Assembly (NCBI GenBank): GCA_944383825.1
Contig: CALWRA010000009.1
Span: 45,349-109,348, forward strand
Direction of reading: 5' to 3'
DNA length: 64,000 bases
DNA from: an uncultured Acetatifactor sp.
GTDB lineage: Bacteria; Bacillota; Clostridia; Lachnospirales; Lachnospiraceae
The notes below the pieces were generated by a model. It made no database searches. It was not told where the DNA came from and saw only the letters and a list, made by a program, of their open reading frames with translations. How positions within the stretch are numbered: position 1 is the first letter of the stretch; every line of letters starts with the position of its first letter. A program made the translations under genes and the position numbers. Positions 16,531-25,734 of the stretch are shown here, one piece after another.

Positions 16531-17511
16531 TTATATATTATAAATATCCGCCTTGTAATGATTCATATTTTGTCTTAACCACTCAATCGTCTCTTCAATA
16601 CCCTGTTCAAAAGAAAACTTTGGTTCCCAGTTTGTAAGCCTCTTTATCTTTTCATTGGAACCAAGCAGACGGTTTACCTCACTCTTTTCAGGACGGATCC
16701 GCTGTTCATCACATATTATTTTTGCATCAGGGTTAATTTGCCTGATAATTTCTTTCGCTAAATCTCCAATAGAAATCTCCTGCTGTGTGGCAATATTAAT
16801 TTCTTCGCCTACCGTCTTATCTGACTCTGCGATGGCAATAAAGCCTGCTGCCGTATCCTTCACATAATTAAAATCTCTTGTGGGCGTCAGTGAGCCAAGC
16901 TTTATCTCCTCCTTTCCCGAAAGCAATTGCGTAATGATTGTGGGTATAACTGCTCTTGCTGATTGACGCGGTCCATATGTGTTAAAAGGACGTACAATCG
17001 ATACCGGAAGTTGAAAGCTCCTGTAAAAACTTTCTGCCAAACGGTCTGCTCCTATTTTCGTTGCAGAGTAAGGGGACTGCCCCTGGAACGGATGGTTCTC
17101 ATCAATAGGCACATACCTGGCAGTTCCATATACTTCCGAGGTAGAGGTGATCAAAATCCGCTCCGAGTTAAGATCCCTTGCGGCCTGCAATACATTTAAT
17201 GTACCTTTTATGTTGGTATCCACATACGAATCCGGCGAATGATAGCTGAAGGGAATCGCAATCAGAGCGGCCAGATGGAATACCATATCCACTCCCTTCA
17301 TTGCTTCCCTGACTCCATTCGGATCACGAATGTCTCCGCTGAATATTTCAGCCTGCCTTAGCTTTTCCTTAGGCAACATATCCAGCCAGCCCCAGGTATT
17401 AAAAGAATTGTAGTAGGTAAAGGCTTTTACATCATATCCTTTTTCCAACAAAGCTTCTGTCAGATGGCTGCCGATAAATCCATCTGCTCCTGTAACTAAA
17501 ACCTTTTTCAT
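16531..17511 (-). CDS. legB: NAD-dependent 4,6-dehydratase of legionaminate synthesis (LegB)
   Basis: This 326-residue extended SDR protein has VLVTGADGFIGSHL for NAD binding, STSEVYG and the catalytic YSATK pair, and RPFNTYGPRQSARAVIP typical of LegB/PtmB-group sugar nucleotide 4,6-dehydratases. It removes water from a nucleotide-activated GlcNAc (UDP- or GDP-linked) to give the 4-keto-6-deoxy sugar that LegC then aminates. LegC, LegG and LegI genes lie within 5 kb on the same strand, supporting the assignment. Confidence 0.88.
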   Translation of the reverse strand: MKKVLVTGADGFIGSHLTEALLEKGYDVKAFTYYNSFNTWGWLDMLPKEKLRQAEIFSGDIRDPNGVREAMKGVDMVFHLAALIAIPFSYHSPDSYVDTNIKGTLNVLQAARDLNSERILITSTSEVYGTARYVPIDENHPFQGQSPYSATKIGADRLAESFYRSFQLPVSIVRPFNTYGPRQSARAVIPTIITQLLSGKEEIKLGSLTPTRDFNYVKDTAAGFIAIAESDKTVGEEINIATQQEISIGDLAKEIIRQINPDAKIICDEQRIRPEKSEVNRLLGSNEKIKRLTNWEPKFSFEQGIEETIEWLRQNMNHYKADIYNI

Positions 17512-17548
17512 ACATTCTCCAGTCTTCTGTCAAATCAAAATTTTCAAT

Positions 17549-17987
17549 TTACGATATAATCTTGACTACACGAAAAGCTTCCGCATACATTACTCCCGCA
17601 CTCGCTCCGTGCATTATTCCATGTGCTTCAATATTTTTCAAACTTCTCGGAAAAGGATGCTCTCCCATCTCCGTCCTGTATATCTTCATTGCCTCGATTT
17701 TCTTATCTAAATAATTCGTTATATCAATATACATATTTGGCGTAAATGGATGCATGGGTTTGCCAAAATCTGTTTCAGAAGGAATCTCCATTGTCACTAT
17801 ACATTTGACATATGGATGCCTAAAAATCTTTGTTGCTGCATATACAGGATCATTTATATTTTTCGCATACAGGAAATCAATGTTATTCTCTATGCAGACT
17901 TTACCTAAATCCACAAAATCTGCATTAAAACTTGATGTCTGCCCGGTAATCACTCCAACCGCATTCAATTCTGAAAAATATTCGCAT
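17549..17987 (-). pseudogene. Remnant: sugar formyltransferase N-terminus fused to PIG-L deacetylase C-terminus
   Basis: This gene has collapsed. The original ATG is at 17987, one base after the legG stop, and reads MRIFF before running into a stop after 20 codons. A different frame, open from a TTG at 17968, reads AVGVITGQTSSFNADFVDL, which looks like the first part of a formyltransferase. After INDP it passes directly into HPYVKCIVTMEIPSETDFG and HPFPRSLKNIEAHG, the C-terminal part of a PIG-L/LmbE-type N-deacetylase. No PIG-L metal-binding N-terminus and no formyltransferase catalytic core are present. At least two deletions are needed, one shifting the frame and one joining two former genes. 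The 139-codon frame could still be translated but should have no activity. Confidence 0.7.
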
Positions 17988-17988
17988 T

Positions 17989-19152
17989 TTAGTTCTCAAT
18001 ATCAAAAAATATTTTTTTTAAGCAAATTCCCTGCTTAGCAAACTTCCTGACTGTTTCAACAATTTGTTTAGATGTTTCAACGCCTTCATATGGATTTTTG
18101 ACATTTTCAATTTTTTTTCTAAAATCTTTGCTCAATCCCAACCTTATCGCTTCTTCAATTTTATCTTCTATTGGTTCACAATGTATCACACTTTCTGCGC
18201 ATACTCTTCCCTTTTGTCTGTCACCTATATTGATTGTAGCAATTCTAAAAGATGGCACTTCTATAATGCCGCTGGAAGAATTCCCAATAACAGCACTGCA
18301 AAATTGCAACGCGCTCAAATACCGCAATTGTCCCATGGAAGCAAATGCAATGCTCCTATGCTTATTCTTTTGAACAAATTCATCAATCATTTGGTTAATA
18401 ATTCTCCCATCTGTATCAGCATTTGCCTTGGTAAATATAATTTTCAACTCCTTGCATCTGTCCAAAACATTTATTAAAGCATTGAATTGACTACTGGCCG
18501 TACAGCTCTCCAAAGTAACCGGATGAAATGTGACCATGACTGTCTCAGCATCAAAATCAAAATTTATATTATTCTCCAGCTCCTTTTTTGACAGTAACTT
18601 CCTGGATTTAATGCCTTCAACCCCTAATGCGCCGACACAAAATACTCTTTCCGGCTGCTCTCCCAGCTGGATAATCCTTCTGCGGTATCTTTCTGTAGAA
18701 GCAAAATGAATCGCGCTCATTTTACTAATAGAATGCCTTATCGCTTCATCTATTGATCCTTCCGTTGATTCTCCTCCGTGTATATGAGCAACTGGAATTC
18801 TATGAATCATAGCAGAAGCAGCAGCCACAAATATTTCATACCTGTCCCCTAATAAAATGATAAAATCCGGCTTTTCCTCTTCAAAAACATCTGCCAGCCC
18901 TATCATTTCTACTCCCATAGATTTTATAATACCGCTGGGCGTATCTGCACTCAGCAGCATCTCCACTTTTCTGTTAACAGTATATCCATCTGACTCTATC
19001 TCTTTATATGTCAGTCCAAATTCAGTTGATAAATGCATTCCTGTAGCTATCAGGCACAGTTCCAGCTCTTCATCACTGTTAATCCGGTCTATCACTGGTT
19101 TTAGCAACCCATATTCTGCTCTTGTTCCTGTTACAATACAAATCTTTTTCAT
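17989..19152 (-). CDS. legG: Hydrolysing nucleotide-sugar 2-epimerase (LegG/NeuC family)
   Basis: This 387-residue GT-B-fold protein has ICIVTGTRAEYGLLKPVI at the start, LLGDRYE, HIHGGESTEGSIDEAIRH and GNSSSGIIEVPSF, the standard NeuC/LegG signatures. It hydrolyses the nucleotide diaminosugar and inverts C2 to free the mannosamine-configured sugar that LegI condenses with PEP. Its start overlaps the end of legI by four bases. Family length is normal. Confidence 0.93.
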   Translation of the reverse strand: MKKICIVTGTRAEYGLLKPVIDRINSDEELELCLIATGMHLSTEFGLTYKEIESDGYTVNRKVEMLLSADTPSGIIKSMGVEMIGLADVFEEEKPDFIILLGDRYEIFVAAASAMIHRIPVAHIHGGESTEGSIDEAIRHSISKMSAIHFASTERYRRRIIQLGEQPERVFCVGALGVEGIKSRKLLSKKELENNINFDFDAETVMVTFHPVTLESCTASSQFNALINVLDRCKELKIIFTKANADTDGRIINQMIDEFVQKNKHRSIAFASMGQLRYLSALQFCSAVIGNSSSGIIEVPSFRIATINIGDRQKGRVCAESVIHCEPIEDKIEEAIRLGLSKDFRKKIENVKNPYEGVETSKQIVETVRKFAKQGICLKKIFFDIEN

Positions 19153-20156
19153 CTTTCAATCATCTCATCCGCATCAAAATCCCGTGTCGCAGTCTGTCCG
19201 ATTATACTGTCCCATAACATCGGTGAGATACCGCTGCCAGGCCGTTTCACAGTAATATTATCCTCTGTGAAGCATTCACCTTTACAAATAGGCCGTTTCG
19301 CTACAATACTTTTCCTTACAATCATTATGTTAGCTTCTTCTGATTTCGTAACCTTTTTTTCCGCACTGCCAAGTGCCTTTTCAACATTACGAATAGCGGT
19401 TATCATTTGCTTCAATTCTTTTGGTTCAAGACTGGCTTTATGATCAGGTCCGTCCATTTCTTTATCTAACGTAAAATGTTTCTCAATAATTTCAGCTCCT
19501 AACGCAACTGCCGCAATCGGCACTTCAATTCCTTTCGTATGATCTGAATAACCGATGGGCAATTTCAATTGTCTTCTCAGAGTCTGCAAAACATTCAGAT
19601 TAACATCCTCCATAGGGGTAGGATACTGCGTATTACAATGCAATACACAAATATCTGTTGTTCCATACTCTCTCAAAATACTGACAGCGGCTCTAATTTC
19701 TTCCAAATTACTCATGCCGGAAGAGAGAATTACTTTTTTGCCCAATTTTCCTATTTTTCTCAAATAAGGAAGATTCGTAATCTCCCCAGATGGAATCTTG
19801 TACATTGGCATATCGATTTCTTCCAATAAATCAATGCTGGCAAGATCAAAAGGCGTCGACAAAAACATAATCTCTTTTTGATCACAATACGCTTTCAATT
19901 CTTTGTGCATCTCCGCCGTTAATTGTAATTTGCAAAGCATCTCTAACTGAGTTTCTTTTATATCTGTATTTTCTCTCTGATAAGCAGCTTTTCCTGCATT
20001 CCTGCAAACAAGCGCCTCTGGCTGAAAAGTTTGAAACTTTACAATATCCGCACCGGCTTCTTTGGCTTTGTCGATCAACTGTTTAGCTATATCCATGTTT
20101 CCATTATGATTTACACCAGCTTCAGCAATTACTACTACTTGATTCATCTCAGGCAC
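19149..20156 (-). CDS. legI: Nonulosonate synthase (LegI/NeuB family)
   Basis: This 335-residue protein has a TIM-barrel NeuB domain (VVIAEAGVNHNGNMDIAKQL, KFQTFQPEALV, LSTPFD, GYSDHTKGIEVPIAA) and a C-terminal SAF/antifreeze-like domain (RKSIVAKRPICKGECFT, RPGSGISP) as in all sialate-type synthases. It condenses PEP with the free diamino sugar from LegG to give the nine-carbon acid. The product is legionaminate-like, judging from the accompanying legB and legC genes, rather than sialate. It overlaps legG by four bases. Confidence 0.93.
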   Translation of the reverse strand: MPEMNQVVVIAEAGVNHNGNMDIAKQLIDKAKEAGADIVKFQTFQPEALVCRNAGKAAYQRENTDIKETQLEMLCKLQLTAEMHKELKAYCDQKEIMFLSTPFDLASIDLLEEIDMPMYKIPSGEITNLPYLRKIGKLGKKVILSSGMSNLEEIRAAVSILREYGTTDICVLHCNTQYPTPMEDVNLNVLQTLRRQLKLPIGYSDHTKGIEVPIAAVALGAEIIEKHFTLDKEMDGPDHKASLEPKELKQMITAIRNVEKALGSAEKKVTKSEEANIMIVRKSIVAKRPICKGECFTEDNITVKRPGSGISPMLWDSIIGQTATRDFDADEMIER

Positions 20157-20171
20157 CTTCCATTTGTGAAA

Positions 20172-20795
20172 TCATTTCCAAACTCCGTAAATAGTTTGAT
20201 TACACGGCACATCCTCCAGTACAACCGCACCAGCCCCGACAGTGACATTATCTCCCACATGAATACCCTGTATTATAGTGGCGTTAGCGCCTATAAAAAC
20301 ATTCTTTCCAATAGACACATTTCCACAGGCAACACTTCCCACTGCCAGATGTGAAAAACCGCCTATTACACTGTCATGTTCCACGACCGCTGCAGTATTG
20401 ATAATACACATCTTATCAACAATAGCACCAGCATTGATCACAGCATTTTTTCCAACGTATGTTCCCTCTCCTATCACTGCATCTTTCGCAATAACGGCAC
20501 TCCCATCTACTATAGGCGGCAAAGTAAATCCTATCAGCTTCAAGTTTTCGTACAATTGTTTTCTAATATCACACTTTCCCAAAAATCCGATGGAAATAAA
20601 TGCATTGCGGATACCGCTTTCATATATTTTCTTCAATTGGCAGTCACTTCCGATAACTCGATAGTCTCTAAAACTTTTCTCTGGCAGATCCCTTTTTTCG
20701 ATATATCCCGCTATTCGATATATCCCACTGCTTTCAATTGTATCCGTCACTACCTTGGCGTGACCCCCAAAGCCTATTAAAATTATCTTTTCCAA
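20172..20795 (-). CDS. PglD/NeuD-type sugar O- or N-acetyltransferase (LegH position)
   Basis: This 207-residue protein has an N-terminal Rossmann part (KIILIGFGGHAKVVTDTI) and a C-terminal left-handed beta-helix with hexapeptide repeats (AVIGEGTYVGKNAVINAGAI, CGNVSIGKNVFIGANA). In nonulosonate loci this family acetylates either the 4-amino group of the nucleotide sugar (PglD, LegH) or the finished acid (NeuD). Here it lies between legC and legI and most likely performs the 4-N-acetylation. The His in VVEHDSVIGG is in the position of the catalytic base of PglD. Confidence 0.85.
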   Translation of the reverse strand: MEKIILIGFGGHAKVVTDTIESSGIYRIAGYIEKRDLPEKSFRDYRVIGSDCQLKKIYESGIRNAFISIGFLGKCDIRKQLYENLKLIGFTLPPIVDGSAVIAKDAVIGEGTYVGKNAVINAGAIVDKMCIINTAAVVEHDSVIGGFSHLAVGSVACGNVSIGKNVFIGANATIIQGIHVGDNVTVGAGAVVLEDVPCNQTIYGVWK

Positions 20796-20820
20796 TGATT
20801 TTTATATACCTTTACTACTC

Positions 20821-21954
20821 TTACAGTAATTCCTTAACTGATGATACTACATATTCTAATTCTGTTTCTGTTATTCCAGTGGAGCTAGGAAGAGTTATGA
20901 TCCTATCCCAAGTTTTCTCTGAAATAGTCATATCTGACCTTTCAGCCTGCAAGTAAGGTTTTTGCAAGTGAATCGGCTTCCAAAATGCTTTTGCCTCTAT
21001 TCCCTTTTCTTTCAAAGCTTCGCATAATTTCTTCACTTTACAACTGTCGCTCAATACTAATCCCGAGAACCAGCATGCACTGTCGGCCCACTTAACTTCA
21101 GGAAAAAGCAAAACATCTTCTACTTGTCGAAAACTTTGATTATAAAAGTTTCGAATATATTTTTTCTTTAATAAGAACTCCTCAACACGCTCCAGCTGAG
21201 CGCATCCTACGGCTGCTTGTAAATTAGTCATTCTATAGTTATAGCCAACCATATCATGATCATACGCAATACCGCATCTCGCCGTTGTAGCTAAATGTTT
21301 CGCTAATTTTATCAGCCTTTCCTGATTGCTTACAATTGCTCCTCCCCCTCCACAGGTAATTGTCTTATTCCCATTAAAGGAATATACGGTCGCATTCGCA
21401 ATTCCTCCAATATTTTCCCCTTTGTACCGGGCTCCAATCGCCGCTGCTGCATCTGCAATTACCGGAAGATTGTACCTGTCTGCGATCCTATTAATCTCAT
21501 CCATATCAGCAGGCATCCCTAACGTATATACAGGCATAATAGCCCCAACACGCCTTCCACTCGCCTTGTGAAATACTTTTCCCTCACGTATATAGGCCTT
21601 TTTTAAAAGCTCCTCCTCCAAAACTTCTGGATTCATTGTCCACGATTTTACGTCAATATCAATCAGCCATGGTTCTGCGCCACAATGCATTACCGCGTTT
21701 GCCGTTGCAATAAAAGTAAAGGTAGGGATGCAGACAAGCTCATCACGCCCCACACCGCAAGCTCTCAGCGCCATGTGCAATCCTGCAGTTCCAGAAGAGA
21801 CTGCAGTTCCGTATTTTACCTCTGACACTTTGCAAATGTCCTCTTCAAAACGTGTCACAAATTCACCTACAGAGGAAACAAACGTAGTGTCAATGCACTG
21901 ATTTAAGTACTTTTTTTCATTACCTGATAAATTTGGTTCTGCTAAATATATCAT
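20821..21954 (-). CDS. legC: PLP-dependent aminotransferase (LegC, DegT/DnrJ family)
   Basis: This 377-residue aminotransferase has VSSGTAGLHMALRACGVG, VIADAAAAIGARYKG, and the Schiff-base lysine in FNGNKTITCGGGGAI. It transfers an amino group to the 4-keto sugar made by LegB. The start IYLAEPNLSGNEKKYLNQCI and TFVSSVGEFVTRFE match LegC-type enzymes. It sits 11 bases after the TPP-enzyme gene and 25 before the acetyltransferase gene. Confidence 0.9.
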   Translation of the reverse strand: MIYLAEPNLSGNEKKYLNQCIDTTFVSSVGEFVTRFEEDICKVSEVKYGTAVSSGTAGLHMALRACGVGRDELVCIPTFTFIATANAVMHCGAEPWLIDIDVKSWTMNPEVLEEELLKKAYIREGKVFHKASGRRVGAIMPVYTLGMPADMDEINRIADRYNLPVIADAAAAIGARYKGENIGGIANATVYSFNGNKTITCGGGGAIVSNQERLIKLAKHLATTARCGIAYDHDMVGYNYRMTNLQAAVGCAQLERVEEFLLKKKYIRNFYNQSFRQVEDVLLFPEVKWADSACWFSGLVLSDSCKVKKLCEALKEKGIEAKAFWKPIHLQKPYLQAERSDMTISEKTWDRIITLPSSTGITETELEYVVSSVKELL

Positions 21955-21965
21955 TGCTCTCTGCC

Positions 21966-23756
21966 TTACTTTTCTTTCCAGAGCGTTAAACGCTCAATTT
22001 CATCTTTCTCCAAAAATGGATACATATCATGCAATGCCGGTGACAGCATTTTCCCATTCTCATCTAAACGAGACATTACCTTTGGCGTAACTGGATCGTC
22101 AAACGCCTGCATTACCTCCAAAAGAACTCGCTTATGGGAATCAAGCATTGCCTTAACCCTTATATCCACCTCAGCATTAGTCTCGCACCTCATATAATCA
22201 AAACCAAAAGTGTGTGCAACTTTTGCAAAGTCAGGGAAGCTGACGCCGCTATCAGGCGTACATCCTATATATTTTCCTTGAAAGAAATTTTTACTGGTCT
22301 GTCTGATTGCTCCATAACCATTGTTGTTAAAAATAACAATACTGATTGGAAGATCATATTGTACTATTGTCTGCAGTTCCTGGAGATTCATCATAATGCT
22401 TCCATCTCCTGTCACACAGTATACCCGCTTACCTGAAGCCACTGCTCCGCCAATTGCCGCAGGCAGATCGTAGCCCATAGACCCACAGGTGTAATTCGTC
22501 AGAACCCTCTGGCCCTTTTTCCGGATCCCAATCTGTAACTTAGCCGTATTGGCAGTACTATTTCCCATTGCCAATACGCTGTCCTCCTGCTCATATTTCT
22601 GAAATATATTCCAAAAATAATACGAGCATACTCTTTCTGATAAATCAATTCCCTCTGCCGCCTCAAAAGGGCTGAATCTTTCTTTCAAACGATTACAATA
22701 TCGCACCCAATTATTATGCTCTCTCAGTTCAACCCTACATTGCAGGCTTATCCGGAAAAAGTCTTTCAAATCTGCATGCAGATGCTTCCGGATCCTCAAA
22801 CCTGGCTTTTGAGCCTCCGCCTTATCTATATCCACCATATATATTTGTGCATTCGGTGCAAACCCCGCCTGATTAAATCCTGTTTGTCTAAATCCCAGAC
22901 TATTTCCTAACGTTAAAATCACATCTGCATTCTGTAAAATAAAATTTCCTGTTCTGGGGCCGACATTTCCAGAAGGGCCAAAAAACCAAGGATGTTCCAT
23001 GTAAAAGTTATCAGCAACCCATGAGCCCCCAATAACTGGAACTTTCATATATTCCACAAATTGCTCAAACTCATCCATCGTGTGGCTGCTGATAATACCG
23101 GAGCCAGCCAATATACATGGTCTTTCAGCCTGCTGCACCATTTCCAATACTTCTCTGACTTTAGCGTCTTCCAAGATTGGTTTCGCACTGACAAATTTCT
23201 CAACGGGATACAAATCCTCTTCTTCTACTCTTGCATTTTGAATGTCCTGTGGAATATCAAGCCATACCGGTCCTCTTCTTCCATCCATTGCAATTCGCAT
23301 TGCCTTTATTAATTCTCTTTTAATCTCCAAGGGATCCGTAATCATTACTGCATACTTCGTCATATTCCGCACTGTGGGAACAATTTCAAATTCCTGAATG
23401 CCACGATAACGCAAATCCAGTCCGGACTTCGGCACGGAAATCTCATATCTCACCTGTCCGGACAGCACAATCATAGGCAAGCTATCCTGCCATGCTCCCA
23501 TGACACCGGTTAAAGTATTTGTTGCCCCCGGTCCAGAGGTTACGCATACAGCAGCCATTTTCCCGCTGTAACGGGCATATGCCTCTGCTGCCATTGCACA
23601 TGCCTGTTCATGGTGATTAAAGTATTTATTCATCTGCTCACAAACAAGCAGCGCATTATCTAAATGCATTGCGCCGCCGCCTACTACTGCAAAGCAATCT
23701 GTAACTCCATGTTCCACCAACGTTTCCATTACAATATCGGCAACCCGTTTTATCAT
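21966..23756 (-). CDS. Thiamine-diphosphate enzyme, acetolactate-synthase-like
   Basis: This 596-residue protein is a full-length ThDP enzyme: N-terminal PYR domain with the catalytic Glu in NHHEQACAMAAEAYAR, a central domain, and a C-terminal PP domain with the ThDP motif GDGSIMMNLQELQTI...FNNNGYG. Acetolactate synthase is unlikely because no small subunit or branched-chain genes are near. ThDP enzymes in sugar loci decarboxylate or carboligate keto acids or sugars. It lies between the PtmE-like gene and legC with gaps of 15 and 11 bases, so it is part of the nonulosonate operon, but no such step is required by the standard legionaminate pathway. Confidence 0.8.
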   Translation of the reverse strand: MIKRVADIVMETLVEHGVTDCFAVVGGGAMHLDNALLVCEQMNKYFNHHEQACAMAAEAYARYSGKMAAVCVTSGPGATNTLTGVMGAWQDSLPMIVLSGQVRYEISVPKSGLDLRYRGIQEFEIVPTVRNMTKYAVMITDPLEIKRELIKAMRIAMDGRRGPVWLDIPQDIQNARVEEEDLYPVEKFVSAKPILEDAKVREVLEMVQQAERPCILAGSGIISSHTMDEFEQFVEYMKVPVIGGSWVADNFYMEHPWFFGPSGNVGPRTGNFILQNADVILTLGNSLGFRQTGFNQAGFAPNAQIYMVDIDKAEAQKPGLRIRKHLHADLKDFFRISLQCRVELREHNNWVRYCNRLKERFSPFEAAEGIDLSERVCSYYFWNIFQKYEQEDSVLAMGNSTANTAKLQIGIRKKGQRVLTNYTCGSMGYDLPAAIGGAVASGKRVYCVTGDGSIMMNLQELQTIVQYDLPISIVIFNNNGYGAIRQTSKNFFQGKYIGCTPDSGVSFPDFAKVAHTFGFDYMRCETNAEVDIRVKAMLDSHKRVLLEVMQAFDDPVTPKVMSRLDENGKMLSPALHDMYPFLEKDEIERLTLWKEK

Positions 23757-23771
23757 CTCATATTACCTCTT

Positions 23772-24815
23772 TTACAATACATTCAGCCGTTCCTTCATTT
23801 TTTCCAGCTCTTCAAACTGTCCCATGTCCATATACGCTGATTCATTTACAATATAACATCCAATTTTTTTCCCCTGCTTCCTATACAGTTCTATCATATC
23901 GGGAAAATTCACCTGCGTTTGTTCCGGCATATCTTCTACCACCTGTCGATTCACAACATATACGCCTGTATTGATCAAGTGCTGAAAAGAAGGCTTCTCC
24001 GTCATTCCCTGATAGTTGTTGTCCTTATCTATGGACACCACGCCATAAGGTATGTTATTTTCATATTGTGATAATACCATGGTTATAAAATTACCTTTTT
24101 TACAATGCATATCGTAAATAGACGAATAATCCGCATCTATTAAAATATCACAATTTGTCAGAATAAAATCCTGATGAACACAATCCTTCAGAAGACTTAG
24201 TCCTCCGCCTGTGCCCAGAGGCTCCGTCTCCTGAAAATACCGGATATTATATTTTTTATCAATATTATCAAAATAAGATTGTATCATAGCGCTTTTGTGG
24301 TTTACTAATAAGTAAAAATCCTTACACCCACATTCAAAAAAGCGGTTCATTATCAGCTCAGATATTGGAATATCGCCAATAGGAATCAATGCCTTGGGCA
24401 AAATTTTTGTATAGGGATGTAATCGTGTTCCTTTTCCTCCTGCCATCATGACTACTGGAACATTCATTTTCTTATATTCACGAATAATCTTACCGTTTCG
24501 AAAAATAACCCCTACAATTTCATCATTTAGGTTTACCAGGGGTATGGATTGCAGTTCTGTTCTCTGGAAAATTTCTTTACTTTTTTCCTTCTCATATTCG
24601 TTCACCTTACTGGGAGAATAGTTTGCAATACACGATATTTTTTTCTCAATATCGGCTCCACTTAACGTATATCTCCTAACATCCCCATCTGACACCGATG
24701 CAAGCAGCTTTTTACCCTTGACCACATACACTACTCTGCACCTGACTTTTTCCAGCCGTTCAACTGCTTGTTTTACACTTGCTTCTTCGGTCAATATCAA
24801 GTCTTGTAAATCCAT
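23772..24815 (-). CDS. CBS-pair nucleotidyltransferase (PtmE-like)
   Basis: This 347-residue protein has two CBS motifs in residues 1-115 and a nucleotidyltransferase domain from residue 120 (VVMMAGGKGTRLHPYTKILPK, ILTNCDILIDADY). This domain pair is typical of PtmE, which in Campylobacter makes GDP-glucosamine to start the GDP-linked legionaminate route. Its presence suggests that legB, legC and legG here act on GDP- rather than UDP-linked sugars. The C-terminal YMDMGQFEELEKM is the usual ending of the family. Confidence 0.8.
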   Translation of the reverse strand: MDLQDLILTEEASVKQAVERLEKVRCRVVYVVKGKKLLASVSDGDVRRYTLSGADIEKKISCIANYSPSKVNEYEKEKSKEIFQRTELQSIPLVNLNDEIVGVIFRNGKIIREYKKMNVPVVMMAGGKGTRLHPYTKILPKALIPIGDIPISELIMNRFFECGCKDFYLLVNHKSAMIQSYFDNIDKKYNIRYFQETEPLGTGGGLSLLKDCVHQDFILTNCDILIDADYSSIYDMHCKKGNFITMVLSQYENNIPYGVVSIDKDNNYQGMTEKPSFQHLINTGVYVVNRQVVEDMPEQTQVNFPDMIELYRKQGKKIGCYIVNESAYMDMGQFEELEKMKERLNVL

Positions 24816-24827
24816 TCCTATTCATCC

Positions 24828-25709
24828 TCAATAAAGTAATTTATACAAATCTATCTCTTCTTCCCTTGTCAAATACCAATGGTACAGCCCCTCAATTGCC
24901 CGGCCTATGGGCGTATAAACAAAATCCTGGCACTCCTGCATAAACCTGTGATTTTGCGCCGTATACTCCCTGGCCAGTCCTTCCCGGCAAATAAAAACAG
25001 GTAATTTCTTTCCGCTTATCTCCAGCACCCTTTCGCAGATTTCCAACAGGCTGATTCGCTGACCGGACACCATGTTGTATGTATGGTACTGCGGTTCATT
25101 ATTCAGGAAAAATTCTACCATACGACAAAAGTCTTCCACCCACAAATAATCAAAATACACATTTTGCCGCATAGTTAGCGGCACTCCCTTAATCGCCTTA
25201 CAACATACATTGGAAATAAATTTTACCGGGTAATATTCATACTTTCCAAAAATGCCAAACAGTCTTAGATTGAAAATATTCTTACTGTTTTCTATCATCT
25301 GCCCCACCGTGTATTTCATCAATCCATACTGATCAACGGGGATGGTTTTTCCTATTTCCCCTTCTGTAACCCGGGAAATATCGTATCTCTTATCATATTC
25401 GGCGCCGGAGCCCGCATAAAACATTTTGCCGTAATACTCATTATTTTTAGCAAAGTTTAAAAATATCCGCAGATTATAATCCAGTATTCTGCTTCCATCT
25501 TTTTCCTTATCAATCTCATTACCATATACGGCAAAGTGCAAAACACAGTCAAAACAATGCTGCCTTAAATATTCCGTTACTGCCGCTTCGTCAGTACAGT
25601 CCAGCTCCTTGCTGGCCGGCGCGTATATTTTATATTTTTTTTGCCTTTCCAAATATTCTTTTACATTTCTTCCGACAAACCCACCGGCGCCCGTTATTAA
25701 TATCTTCAT
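24828..25709 (-). CDS. NAD-dependent epimerase/dehydratase family protein
   Basis: This 293-residue extended SDR protein starts MKILITGAGGFVGRNVKEYL. The frame is open 54 codons further upstream, but a GAGG seven bases before this ATG and the Rossmann motif at its start decide. The active-site pair appears as YAGSGAEYD and QYGLMKYTVG. The protein is shorter and more diverged than LegB, so the substrate (a nucleotide sugar, perhaps reduced rather than dehydrated) is not clear. It lies between the PtmE-like gene and the glycosyltransferase. Confidence 0.75.
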   Translation of the reverse strand: MKILITGAGGFVGRNVKEYLERQKKYKIYAPASKELDCTDEAAVTEYLRQHCFDCVLHFAVYGNEIDKEKDGSRILDYNLRIFLNFAKNNEYYGKMFYAGSGAEYDKRYDISRVTEGEIGKTIPVDQYGLMKYTVGQMIENSKNIFNLRLFGIFGKYEYYPVKFISNVCCKAIKGVPLTMRQNVYFDYLWVEDFCRMVEFFLNNEPQYHTYNMVSGQRISLLEICERVLEISGKKLPVFICREGLAREYTAQNHRFMQECQDFVYTPIGRAIEGLYHWYLTREEEIDLYKLLY

Positions 25710-25734
25710 ACGTACCTCATATACTGCAAAGCTT

